64,000 bases of DNA, taken from positions 2,852,001-2,916,000 of the forward strand of contig NC_133116.1 in NCBI RefSeq assembly GCF_022965805.1, written 5' to 3'. The position numbers and the translations under genes are program-made. Within the stretch, counting starts at the first letter, position 1; each line of letters opens with the position of its first letter. Shown one piece after another: positions 36,378 through 48,054 of this stretch. The DNA is from Primulina eburnea (taxonomy: Eukaryota; Streptophyta; Magnoliopsida; Lamiales; Gesneriaceae). The notes beneath the pieces were generated by a model. That model worked only from the letters and a program-made list of their open reading frames with translations, made no database searches and had not been told where the DNA came from.

Positions 36378-38658
36378 GAGAAGAAACGGTATGAAGCAGA
36401 TTTCCTTGACTGGAATTTGTTTGGATTGAGAGTTCAAGGAGGGCTGTGTCGGGATTTGGACTGCTAATCCGACCGCTTGGACTCGTACTTCAACATGCGT
36501 ACTAATACTACAAATGGTGAGTTATCTGATTACCTCGTGTTTCGTTACGTGGAATCTTCTCTTCGACTTATGGAATACGTAAATTCATTATCTTATTGTC
36601 TACTATTTAAAAAATTTATAGTTTACAATTTTTTTAAAGTACAAATTAAAAAATTAACAAAGTATAAAAAAACAAAAAATGAGAAAATATATATATTTTG
36701 TCATGTAATTTGGAATTATTTCACTTCTCTCTGTTCATTGTAATAATAAATTTATATTTTTAATCTTGTCAGTTATATTTTTTTTTATCTTTTTTACTCA
36801 ATTTTCTTACGTCTTTCTATAAAAAAAATGACAAAAAAAAACATATAAGTTAAAGGACAAAAATGAAAAAAAAAATTACAAGACTAAAAATAAAAATTCA
36901 CCCTAAAATGACCAAAAATAGAAAAAATATGCAAGACTAAAATGGTAAATTCACTGTTAGCATACCTAAAATAAAAAAAGTATAAATTAAAGGACCAAAA
37001 CTTAATTTTTCCAACAAAACATTTTAGTTCCACATAGGGATGACAATAGAAAGGACAAGAACGGGTTTTACATCCACATCTTTGTCCCAAGCAGGGATCA
37101 AATCCACATCTTTGCTCTCATTTCCGTTTAAAAAATGATTATGGGATAGGATAGGGCTTCGGGAATTCCACGAAACAAAATTTATTATTATTAGCGATAA
37201 TATTGATATCAATCTTAATAGTAATAATAATAAAATTACAAATATTTTAAAAATAATTATATTATTAATATTATTTTCGGGGTGGGTTCAGGAATGAACT
37301 CAAGTTATTCATGAGTTTAGTAATTTCGAAACGAGCAGAGACTGAATTTCACGATAAAAATCTCGAATCAAGCTCAAACTTTATATATCTTAAACAAATC
37401 GAGCTCGAACTTGGTACTATTTAACTCAGCTTGGTTCGTTTACTTCTCTAGCTTTGGAAATGAAGATTATCCTCTTTTACAGTCTATGAAGGTTCTCAGC
37501 ATATGGTTGATCAACTAAAAAGGATCTACACTATTAATCAAGAAGTCTCTCAAACCTTACTTCATCAACACATGCAAGCAATCTACTAAAGATATTTTGT
37601 CTATACTTGATCTCCATAGAAAGATAGAAAGGGAAAAGAATGATCTCTCCTTAACGAGGGAACCAAGAGAGAATCGAAAGTTGTTTCGTCTAATATTTCG
37701 GTCAAGACTGACATTAAATGGAGAGACAGGAGTAAACTATATTTTTACATAGCTGACCATTCCATATCTTTCTTGTTTATTTCATTAATAAAGTTTTTCA
37801 CCAAGGAGAACCCATTTCAAATAGGTTGAAGTGGATGATGAAATAGACGTATTTGAATGAATAATAGTGTTTTGAATAAATAAATGAAACTTCGGGTCGA
37901 AGCCCAACAAGGTGCAAAAGCCTAGCAAACAAAGAAGAGCCACCCTTTTATTTTCTTGCTCAGTAAGGTGCATCTATTTTATTGTTCCAACTTCCAACGT
38001 TAATTACTATACGCTCAGAAAATATTCTTTTCCAACTAGCTGTTATGTTGTTGGGCACCTTCCCTCTTTCGATCACTTCGGAAAGATTAGCAGCAAGTTT
38101 GATGACCTGGTCGAGAGAGTATGATTCATCGATTGTTTAATAGTTGACATGGTGAATCATATACATAATAGGCTGGTTTAGATAAATCACAACCAAATGA
38201 TTAAGAATTTTTTCATACTTGGTAGAATAGTAAATTCTGAAATAAAATCTAAAATCATGAATTTGCGCAGAATCCATCTTTTTTTATTCAACTATTAAAA
38301 GATTAAAAAAAATCCATAAGCTTGAGCTTTTATTGCCGACGAAAAAATGTCTTTTTTTAGTTCTACAACCCATAATGGTTTTTCCCATTGTATTTTTGAA
38401 AAATAAAATTTCATATATTTTGTAAGAACTAAAAATATAATGATTTTAAAAAGGATTATAATTAAGAAATTGAAAAAAAAAATTCAAATAAAAATATTTA
38501 TAAGGCAGACCTCGGGCCCTCATTTTCGAGTTTTATAAATTTCACAAAAGATGAAAGTGGATTGGCGTAATATTATATTAATTAGTCGAAGTAAAAATAT
38601 ATTATTTTGTGAAATTACATTAAAAAAACACAATATATGATTATTTTTATGTTGAGAT
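36378..38658. other. intergenic region, mostly AT-rich
   Basis: No gene recognised. A moderately GC patch at 37441-38130 contains scattered readable stretches but no known domain and many stops, perhaps a decayed element. If the MnSOD gene has a separate first exon it should lie here on the minus strand, but I could not identify one. Confidence 0.45.
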
Positions 38659-38825
38659 TGTCACGTCCCGAGCTCGGGCCCGCGTCTGTGTGACTGTACA
38701 CAATGGGCCCCTATAACAACTACTTCGTATTCGTCCTCGCTTTAGTTACTATAGAAGTCTATTGTAAGCCATTATAAACTCATTTTAAATCTTTGATTTT
38801 TTCGATGTGGGACAAAGATATCACA
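38659..38825 (-). mobile_element. solo LTR of the TRIM family nested in the copia element
   Basis: 167 bp from TGTCACGTCCCGAGCTCGGG to GATATCACA, clearly the same LTR as 10405-10587 but with several substitutions and a ~15-bp gap after GTCCTCGCTTTA. Flanked by GAGAT (38654-38658) and GAGAC (38826-38830), a one-mismatch 5-bp duplication. A single LTR without internal region indicates LTR-LTR recombination. Confidence 0.85.
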
Positions 38826-39156
38826 GAGACAATGAAATTTTTTCCTACTTTAATTTATTTATAGAATATTTAAACATAAATTCGTTCAATATGTTTAATT
38901 AATTATACATTTTTAAAGGGCTGTCTCAATAATTTTCTAAAGAGACTACGTGCTTCAATAAAATATATTATATGGGCATAGTAATAACTTCTATTTGAAA
39001 ATGGGGAATGAATCTAGTTTAAAAAATGTTAACAAATGAAATAATGTTGATTACAATGACTCGTCAGGACGTTGAATACCGTCAGTTCTATGAACAAGTA
39101 AACAAATAGGCTTAAAACAGATACTCTACTTGAATGGGGTAAAAAAAACCCCTGAA
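38826..39156. other. short intergenic region and 3'UTR of the bZIP gene
   Basis: AT-rich; the last ~100 bp probably belong to the 3'UTR of the minus-strand bZIP gene. No gene seen. Confidence 0.5.
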
Positions 39157-41764
39157 TCACAATGTGTTGCTGCTTTCACTGGCAGAAAGAGAAGTGCCTT
39201 CAGATTTGACAAGATTGGAGCCTCTGCTACTGATATCAAGACCCTGGAAGCGACCTAAAGGATCCTGGTGCAACCTGTCGGAGAAACCGAGTGCAGACGT
39301 TGTCATAGGATGCTGATGACTCGACATGGCAGTATGAATGGGATGAAATGGCGGGAGTTGTACGTTTCTCGAGTTGTTATGGGAAAAGAAGGTGGGGGGG
39401 TTGTACGGGACATGCTGCATTGCAGTGTTGAAAATTGCATCTGAAGGGGCGGAAGATATTTCTCCGGTGGCGGTTCTGAGTCTGTCTACTTCTTGCTTCA
39501 GTGCTTCGTTGAGTGCTGCATAACACACTGACATGTTATGTGGGAGAGCCTACCGAATTAATTGACCATTTTATAATTTCCTACATAGGCAACTCGGATC
39601 TTAATATATATTTACTCGGACGGTTTATCAAGTTAAAGTACTTCACCATTCATGAATGCATGCTGCTGCTTACCATCGCGTAACCGTGCTTGCTGTTCCA
39701 TGTGTTGTAACTGAAGTTTGAGCTCCGTGTTTTCATTACTCAACCCTGTTGTGTCTCTCTGCAAGAACAAACATTTCCTCTTGAAGCCATCAAATAATAT
39801 CCAAAGGAAAAATGCACCCTGGTAGCAGCTTACATTCCGGTAAAATTTACAGAGAAGATTATACAACAATTTTCAGTACAGAGAACGTCTCAGAGAAAGG
39901 GAACTGATTCTACAGAAAAAGATTTATGCGAAGATTATACTTCAGTTTTCACTACAGAGAATGTCTCAGCAAGGGAACTAATTCTACAGAAAAAGATTTA
40001 TGCACTTGGTATTTTGCATAATAATCCCAAGAAAATTTTGGTCATCCTGAGTTAGTCGAGACAACCAGAAAGACTTCAGAACGGATTCTACGAACCCAAA
40101 GAACAAGCATATCATCAGATCATAAATTTCAATCATGTGCACCAGTTCCATGCCATACAAACATTTTACATGTTCCGTAGGACACAAATGTCCCATTAGT
40201 CCCCTCAAATCTGTTAGCATAAATAAAACAAAAAAAGGTACGAATAGTTCTAAGAGAAGCACTACCTGAAACAGTGTGAGTTGTGCAGAGAGAGTTGTCG
40301 CTTCTGTTTGAAGGTTCTGAACCTTTCTTTCGAGCTCAGACATATATCGTGCCTTTCTCTCTTTGGATCGAGCAGCAGATTGACGGTTTGCCATAATCCT
40401 GCTCCATGATGACGCCAATACAAGAAAAATGAATGTCGGTTATATTCATCAATTCGTACTAAATTCAAGAGGAATGTCTATAAGTTCAAGTGCCGTCTAG
40501 TATGTTCTGTATAAAATTAATCAAGATAAATACTTGCCAAACAAGGTAGTTTACTAGCTATGGAAATCAATGATCCAGAAAATAATTCGGCCCAGAAAAT
40601 TATTTGAAAGAAAACAAGTGGAAATCTGAAACTATAGGATAGCAGATATCAGTTATCCACTTATGCCCCGAATCGGACATTTTTATCAAGATCCTTTAAT
40701 TAAAAAAAACTCCCTTAAAATAAGCTAGAAATGTCATTTGACATCATCATTATTTATCTATGGGACAATCTATGATTACCATTGTGGCATTGTCCAATAA
40801 AACCTATCACTGATAATTAGCATATATCCTTCATTAACCACCATAAAATCGAAACTTAAATAATTGACAGATTAAAAGGATGAACTCTTTGGAAAAAGAT
40901 ATCGCAAATTAGTCAACCTGGTTGCTATAACATGTTCAAGATCAGGTATCCAGGGAGGTGGAGCCACTGGTAGCCGTCTCCTTAGGTCTAAGTTTCACAT
41001 ATTTTTTAAGTATTATTATACGTATACTTATGTGTATGATTTCAAACAATCTAAAGTTATCCCAACTCCTTTTTTTCCTTCGAAATTTTATATTATCGAA
41101 AACAACCGACCAGTTTCACTCCAATCCACAAAAAAGGAAACCATTGGATCTCTCTTTTTCACAAAAATCTATTACTCGTATTATTTCCAATAATGTACTA
41201 AACCCGATTCGTTCCGATATAAAGATTTGGAATCAAGAAACACACACCAAAAAAAAATCCCAGAAAAAAGGAGTAAAAAAGAAACGACCTTTTGGCACGT
41301 TTGGGGTCTAGAGTCCACAACTCAGCAAGCTTATCAGGAGACATGGCTGTCTTTGCTTCAATGTTACTCTCATCCAGCATTAGACTCGAACTATCCACAG
41401 AATTACTATACCTATGCCTCGGCCTAGCCACTCCACTGATACTCATCCTTCCGTCACCGTCATCTCCGCCTTCCACAGCCGTCTCACCAGCATTGAATAT
41501 AGCAATCGAGTCTACAACCGCAGATCCGCATCCCGCACCTGCGCCTCCGCCGAACTTCTCTATGTCCATATAAGTAGAGAACAGATAATCCACAGATCCC
41601 ATTTCATCAAAACTCCCCTCCGGAGCATCGAACTGGTCGGACACCAGATCCATGTGCTCCGGCATCCGGAACTTCACCTCCGAATGAGCCCTGCGGTGAT
41701 GAATCAGCCTCATTGCGGAAGATTGCGACGGCGTTTGGTTCAACTTAAAGTTTGGATCTTGCAT
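39157..41764 (-). CDS. BZIP18: bZIP transcription factor, group I (bZIP18-like)
   Basis: Four exons (41764-41289, 40398-40266, 39758-39674, 39515-39157; GT/AG and in phase) give 350 residues. The N-terminal half carries YxRRAHSE-type [35 protein letters not shown], a Gly-rich linker and [11 protein letters not shown], which are group I signatures including 14-3-3-type sites. The basic region is spread over the first intron: [25 protein letters not shown]. It is followed by the leucine zipper [20 protein letters not shown], then [20 protein letters not shown] and [20 protein letters not shown]. The C-terminus has [20 protein letters not shown] and ends SSNTL, like Arabidopsis bZIP18 (At2g40620). 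Group I members (VIP1, bZIP29, bZIP18) act in the nucleus in osmotic and mechanical responses, cell wall control and pollen. The start at 41764 is the first in-frame ATG; upstream codons lack ATG. Confidence 0.93.
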
Positions 41765-41988
41765 TTCGTTATGTTGATTTATATACTCTTGCAGTTTGAG
41801 AAGTGGACATACATGTGTTTCCTTTAGTTCTTGGAATAAAGTTGACAAGAATAGATGTAAATTGAAAAATGCGGGGTTGAAAATGGAGACGTGGGGGAGG
41901 AGGAGCGAGGAGTTTTGAAGGGCGGAGTTGATGGGGGTATAATCATTTGAGCGTGTGGGGCATGCATGGGATCCCAGCCTCTGACGGA

Positions 41989-41990
<2 letters not shown>
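41765..41990 (-). other. 5'UTR and proximal promoter of the bZIP gene
   Basis: The minus-strand leader region of the bZIP gene; it ends at a TA microsatellite. No separate gene. Confidence 0.4.

Positions 41991-42040
<50 letters not shown>
41991..42040. repeat. (TA)n microsatellite
   Basis: About 50 bp of uninterrupted TA, upstream of the bZIP18-like gene. Confidence 0.95.
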
Positions 42041-42043
<3 letters not shown>

Positions 42044-43013
42044 CTTTACATACATTCCTCTTTTGAATAATTTTTTTTATTATTATCGATGAATTAAATA
42101 AAATTTGACAAATTATAAAAAATTAAATTAATATTTAAATGATTGAAATAAAAAAATAAAAAAAATGTTTGTCGAAATTTAAAAAAAAAAACAAAAAACA
42201 AAAGTAAAAGTAAAATTGAAAAAAAAATTGGTGTCCATTTTAGTTAGTTATTATCATATCTTACACTTAATAATTAATAATATAATATATATATAAAAAA
42301 TAAAAGTATGTTTGAACAAGGAAAAAATAGAATAATTATTAACAATACTTATATAAAAAAATTTGTTTTGTATGAAGAAAAAATTTATTTTCGAATATAT
42401 AAAAATATTTTTATTGAACAATTTTTTTAATAGATACAAAAATTATAAAGTTTATCATCACAAATAAATTTATCAAATTTTGATAAATTTAATTTTTACT
42501 ATTAAAACAACATTTTTTTAAAAAAATGTCTTATATATAGAATTTTTTAATATAAAATATTTAAAATTAATTTTGAAATAATTTTTCCAAATATTTTTTA
42601 GTAAAATATTTTTATTTTTAAAATCATATTTATTTTGCAAATATTTCAACTAGTTAAATCAAATCACATTAAATTCCACAAATATCAATCTCATTTTGAA
42701 ATTTCATATTTCCAAACATTAAAATGTTAATTTCATTCCAAATCTCACCAAATCCTCTTGAATTCCATGATTCCAAACACAATGTGGAAGTTTGTTCATG
42801 TTTATACGTATAGGAACCATGGGATGGACGTCCGATTTTGTCGGGTACCATTTTTCATACCCAACTCGATTTTTAGGCCACCTGACTAGTTGAGTACTCG
42901 ATCTGGGTCGGGTCAAGGACGAGTTTTTAAAGGGTATCGTGGCAAGCGACATTGATGCGTTCAATTCAATCAGTTTGTCTGGGTCAATCAAGGACTTGAA
43001 CCCCTTAATGGAA
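42041..43013. other. AT-rich intergenic DNA
   Basis: Dense A/T runs to about 42660, then a more mixed stretch (42850-43010) with GGGTCGGGTC-like words, perhaps an old repeat. No gene. Confidence 0.5.
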
Positions 43014-43021
43014 CCAAAATT

Positions 43022-43764
43022 AGGGGTGATCAAATTTTTTTACTAACCGCTCGACCCGCCCGAACCGAATTGTACCGCACCGTGTTTCATAATATTTTAT
43101 AAAAACCGCGATTAAAAATATTAATCATAAACCGCATCGCATACGCGGTTCGGTTATTTTTTTGGTCAAAAACCGCACCAAACCGCACCGCCGAAATCGT
43201 TTGTCATAATATTAGGCCTAAAATTATAATAATTTGTAAATAACATATTTTTATAAATAAGTCATCATTCATTATATCACAACTCTATTCAAAATTATTA
43301 TTTTTACAAATAAAACTTATCTTTTTCTTAATTATTCTTCAAATTAGTCTTTTATTAAATATTTATTTCTTTTGTTACTATATTTTGTTTGAAGTTTGAA
43401 AGTAAAAAAAAAAGATAAAATATTATAAATGTCATTTTTGTTGTGAATGTGTTGTGTTGTTAAATTATTACCTTGGTTTTGAATCTTGATTATTGTTTTA
43501 TCTATTTTGATTTTTATATGTTTTGTACTATATTTTATATTTGAAGACAATATATTGTTGTTGTTTTCAAATAAATTAGAATATATGTTCTAATATTTTA
43601 ATTTTCATTTAAAAAACCGTAAACCGACCGCAACCGCTTGAACCGCAAGGCTAATTTTTCATGTAAAACCGCAATTAATTTTTCAAAATACTAACCGACC
43701 GCATATGGCAATTCGGTTTGAATTTTTTCAAAATAACCGCAAAACCGCACCGTGATCACCCCTA
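43022..43764. mobile_element. non-autonomous hAT element, 743 bp
   Basis: Ends are the 12-bp perfect inverted repeats TAGGGGTGATCA / TGATCACCCCTA. The flanks carry an exact 8-bp target duplication ACCAAAAT (43014-43021 and 43765-43772), the size made by hAT transposases. Subterminal regions are rich in AACCGC/GCGGTT words (ACCGCACC, GACCGC) on both sides. No transposase frame is present. Confidence 0.9.
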
Positions 43765-43867
43765 ACCAAAATCTTGTAACTTGGAATTGTTTCTTCATGC
43801 CAGTTAAAATTAATTCAATCAATTGGTTCTCACAACACCCTCCTCCAAACGCCTCCCGTATTTTTCT

Positions 43868-44036
43868 TAGGCAAAAACTTGTGTGAGACGTTTTCACGGG
43901 GAGACAAATCTCTTATTTTAGTCATCCATGAAAAAAGTATTATTTTTTATGCTAAAATATTATTCTTAATTATAATTATCGGTAGAGTTGACCGTCTAAC
44001 ATATAAAAATTCGTAATACGGTTTCACAAAAAACCT
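43868..44036 (+). mobile_element. MITE copy C (GTGAGACsGTCTCAC family)
   Basis: Diverged member beginning AAAACTTGTGTGAGACGTTT with the core TTATCGGTAGAGTTGACCGT; the right end is worn. Confidence 0.75.
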
Positions 44037-44615
44037 ATTCTTTTTTCTATTCTATGCTACCTGGTGATTGGTGAGAGCATATAAGACGCCTAATTGAATA
44101 CAACAAAACATAGCTACACTTCCGAATTTCATGAGTGGCCATACATACATTCACGAAAGCCTCATTTTTGTGATTTTTGTTATAATATAAAATGCTCGCT
44201 GTCCAAACCAACATTGAAAGCCCTATTTTCTTTTTAAAAAAAAAAAAAGAAATGGGTACCCGATCGGGTTATTCGAGAGTAAAATACCACCCAAAAATAC
44301 GACCCTGTGCAAAATAGTCGGGTTATATTAACCTTACATTTTTAAAATTACTTGACTCGATTGGATCAGATCAGCTACCCGAAATCGAAACCCAAACACC
44401 CACCCTAAGGGTACCATGTCGGAATTTTTTTTTACTTGTTTTATGACGAGAAACCACATTTATTGAACATGGTAAACTCCAGATATATGCATTAGTCTGT
44501 AAATCATACACACTGAACAAAATCATAGAAAATTGCACGTTAAAATCAGATGGAGAATGTCGTTTCAGATTTTTTTATTTCATATGTTAGATGTCTTACA
44601 TCTGCTGAATTAAGT

Positions 44616-44708
44616 TGTTGAGAATTAATTGTACATATGGATTTAGACAATCATTCCTCTTGAATCAACTTTTGAGATGAAGTTAAGATCAGATACCTGA
44701 TCTTAACA
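44616..44708 (+). repeat. possible solo LTR related to the second TRIM family
   Basis: TGTTGAGAATT ... CTGATCTTAACA has TG/CA ends and shares its right-end layout (CTTTTGAGATGAAGTTAAGA against CTTTTGGGGTTGAGTTAGGT) with the LTRs at 23683. No target duplication was found. Confidence 0.45.
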
Positions 44709-45366
44709 TTATATTATAACTCAGATCGTTGTTGTTGGTAAAACTATCCTTATGCACCATTCGCTAAATTGGTAAAATTTTAATTTTTAGATCCATAACA
44801 CATAATACTTAAAACTATGTGTGTTTTTATTTTAAAAAAAAAAATTAAGAAAAATTTGTTAATTTTGGAATTTAAAATGATATGAGATAAAATATGATGA
44901 AAAAATGAATTAACAAATATATCCAAATTTGATATCATGTTATTATGATATTCCTTGTAGATGAGGAACTAAGTGGTATTTCTTTAACACTAATTAATCA
45001 TTATCAAATTACTAAATCATTAATAAATTTCATTAAAATTTAGCTGTTTTTAATCCTTAACTAATGAAGATTAACAAAATATATAAATTTCATCCACGTA
45101 GAAAGAACCAAGTTTTTGGACAGACTTTCATGGCCTCAATCTAAGTAGATGAGATCCTACCTATGTGGGTACTACCCTCACTTTATTTCAACGGGTAAGA
45201 TCTTACCACACATACAATTTTCAAAAAAATGAGTCTTATATATACGTGGGCAAATATTGACCATCTATTTTGTCATGGGAACAATGCCCACATAGATAGG
45301 ATAAAATAAACCCTAATCTACTGGCATTAATCTTTTAATCTCTTTCAACCATGAACCTAAATGTTT

Positions 45367-45460
45367 AACAAATTAGGTGAAAGATATGACACACGAAATG
45401 CATCATTTGATTAAACAAATTAGGTGAAATATATGACACGCGAAATGCATCATTTGATTA
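45367..45460. repeat. 47-bp tandem duplication
   Basis: Two adjacent units (45367-45413 and 45414-45460) starting AACAAATTAGGTGAAA differ at two positions that I can see (AAAGATATGACACA against AAATATATGACACG). Confidence 0.9.
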
Positions 45461-45940
45461 ATAATTACAAATACAAAGATTACTTTTTATATTCACACAA
45501 AGTAGCAATTCTCCACACCATTCCCATTAAATAGTAATTTAATTCATTAAGTTATTATTTGAAATGATAATAATTATAATTCGCAATTTACTATAAATTT
45601 TAGATTTTTTTTATAATTCGCAATTTACTATAATTTAGATTTTTTTAAAAAAAATCAAATATTCAATTATAAAGTGACTAAATGTCTCATATTCGACCTC
45701 GTATATATATATTCTATATATTTTTGGCAGGTGTACGCACATGCAAATCTTGCTTTCTATCCCCACAAAAGTGAATCATATTGTGTGGTCGATATATTTA
45801 TTAATATTTATTTGCGTTATACATCAATTTGTAATGAAGACGCGAGATTACTGTTCTTTCCTCTGCCTCCTAAGTGGGGTGCACTGGGAATCTAGCAATC
45901 CATCTATTAAAAATATAAAAATTCATGGGTTAGAATTAAT

Positions 45941-46062
45941 TTTGTGAGACATTTTCTATTTGGTTCAATCATAATAAAATATTATTTTTTATATAAAATT
46001 ATTATTTTTTGAGTAGAGATAACTCGTCTCACGAATGAAGATATACCAGACCGTCTCACACT
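45941..46062 (+). mobile_element. MITE copy D (GTGAGACsGTCTCAC family), internally shortened
   Basis: Starts TTTTGTGAGACATTTTC and ends GACCGTCTCACACTC, with the TCGTCTCACGAATGAAGAT core; the first palindrome of the family is missing. Confidence 0.65.
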
Positions 46063-46310
46063 CATTAAAAAAACTAAGCATTTTTAGAGTCCAAACCCAT
46101 TAATACGAATTAACCGTGTAAAACGAATCGAATCGAATAGAATCATGAGTTTAAGTAGTATGTTTGACTCAAATTTGAGCATGAGTTTTATCTAGTTATT
46201 GTTAAAAAAAAAAAAAAAATCTCTTCAACCAATTTGATTTTACATGTATCTTTTGAAAAACCGAGGATTCATGCTAATGGAAAATAACAATAATCGCGTA
46301 CTTGATCTAG

Positions 46311-46485
46311 GCAAAAACTTATGTGAGACTGTCTCACGGATTGTATTTTGTGAGACAAATATCTTATTTGGACCATGCATGAAAAATTATTATTACTATT
46401 TATGTTAAAGAGTATTATTTTTTATTGTGAATATCGGTAGGGTTGACTCGTCTCACAGATAAAGATTCGTGAGATCCATTTGCAA
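46311..46485 (+). mobile_element. MITE copy E (GTGAGACsGTCTCAC family)
   Basis: Begins AAAAACTTATGTGAGACTGT and keeps the core ATATCGGTAGGGTTGACTCG and CAGATAAAGATTCGTGAGAT. The right end is truncated just after GTGAGAT. Confidence 0.8.
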
Positions 46486-48054
46486 CTTAGAAACAGCTCG
46501 AGGACACCGTGATAGATTGTCCAAGCATTTTGAAGTGATGGATAAAGCTCTTGCTGAAGAAGAAGGTCATCCATCTGGTGAGGTTGTTGTGTCGTTTATA
46601 GGTAGAAAGATTTGTTTGAATTCATGACTGAGTTATTCGTCTTAGCTTGGTTTCATATATACACTGCAAGCTTGCTCAGCTTAATTTTGTTGTGTTACAG
46701 TTATCACGAAATCTATCATGATTTATTTGAGATTTCCGTGGTTCTCAAATCACTTAAACCATGTTTAGTACCTTCAAGTGAAGTTAATTATACCTACCTT
46801 AATCTTTCTCTTTGAACAAACAATCTAGTATCTCCCACCACTGTCTCATCTTTACCTCCAATGCTCAATTTTTTAAAACTATCTCAACACATCCAGAGTT
46901 ATTTATAGTTGATTAAATTTGCCTACTAATTGATTGATTACTCAGCTAGGCCACATACCCGCGGCAATTCTTGATTTGATTTTTGTGTCACAGCTGTGCA
47001 AACCATCTAAAACTTGCACTTTTCTTGAAACCATCGTATCAATTATCCACTATCTATTTATTGCTTATTACAACCGGCGAAGCGATATCTGTAAAAAAAA
47101 GTTACTTATGATTTTTATCAGGAGAGTTGGTTAAATGAAGGGAAAGGCAATGCAGTTTCGTGAAAATGGTTTGTTCGGTTCTTCACAACTGATGGAGCCT
47201 TTAGAAATTTTTTACGAGACAATTTAGAATGTTCCTGTAAAGTTGGATGCACATGATTTTCTTGTAGTTTAGGTTGTTTATGTCTCGATAGTTTGAAATG
47301 CAGATTCGCTGGAGCTGATAATTCTGAGAAAGATTTAGCTATTGGGGCTGCTGCTGTTGCTGCTGCTTCCATTTATTCAACTTGCAACTTCCTGATGTCC
47401 AAGGAAAACTGACATTGTTGCTGACTGGGATTTGGGCATTGTTTTTTGGTATTTTAACTAGGGTTAGATATTCTTGTCAGAAATTTATGGTACAAACAGT
47501 TTTTTCAGCAACAATCGAAATGAAAATTTTGAATAAAATCTTCCGGGAGAAACAACTGGCCGCCGGTCATGACCAATCACCCATTTGAGGGCCTCCATTT
47601 CAACTCAGCAAAGGTAATTACTAAAACTAGAAGCCAGTTAAGTAGAGATGAAACAAATTAACATATTTTTTTCGAATCAAGCTTTTATCTTTTTTAACAA
47701 ACGCTATTTGCTACAAAAAAAAAATAGCCGTACATGAGGGGATCAACCAAAATTTCTCAAGAAAGCAACTACAACAATCCCATCGGTTCTAAACAGCATT
47801 CTTATTCTACTTTTTACAAGAATTTCTATGCACATCTGATATAACGAAATCCCGTATAGAAAAGAGGGAGAAAAAGTTCAAAGGGAACTCGGTAGCAATT
47901 TTGAAGAAGATTGTTTGGAAAATCCGTGCAAACGATTAGAACCTGTCTGTGTTTTGGACTGAACCTTCTTAATTGAATCCACGGTTCACAAGTTTGTGTA
48001 CGGATTGAGCGAGGGACAATGCAAGTCTAGACAACACCCGCGCATGGAAATTAT
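46486..48054. other. intergenic region with possible exon-like fragments
   Basis: At 46493-46610 (+) a readable stretch GHRDRLSKHFEVMDKALAEE then EGHPSGEVVVSFIG ends at a donor-like GGTAGAAAG. At 47118-47372 (-) an ATG frame of 84 residues begins MEAAATAAAPIAKSFSEL and is basic, with an in-frame stop immediately upstream. I do not recognise either and cannot connect them to a gene. The remainder is AT-rich, with the promoter and leader of the PPR gene at its right end. Confidence 0.4.
47118..47372 (-). CDS. unrecognised 84-residue frame, doubtful
   Basis: ATG frame with an Ala-rich start and many Lys/His residues (KLSRHKQPKLQENHVHPTLQ, LSRKKFLKAPSVVKNRTNHF). No domain, no obvious membrane segment, and TAA directly before the ATG. 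It could be a chance frame, a gene fragment or a first exon encoding a transit peptide. Codon composition is less AT-biased than its surroundings, which is the only reason to list it. Confidence 0.2.
   Translation of the reverse strand: MEAAATAAAPIAKSFSELSAPANLHFKLSRHKQPKLQENHVHPTLQEHSKLSRKKFLKAPSVVKNRTNHFHETALPFPSFNQLS

Larger units (their letters stand above)
44037..45940. other. intergenic region with minor repeats
   Basis: No gene. It contains a degenerate solo-LTR-like segment (44616-44708), a 47-bp tandem duplication (45367-45460) and a ~45-bp duplicated AT-rich segment near 45575-45650. Confidence 0.5.

Noticed and set aside
41414..41827. 137-codon plus-strand frame opposite bZIP exon 1
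   Set aside because: Antisense shadow of a GC-rich coding exon; the minus strand gives a clear bZIP18-like protein.
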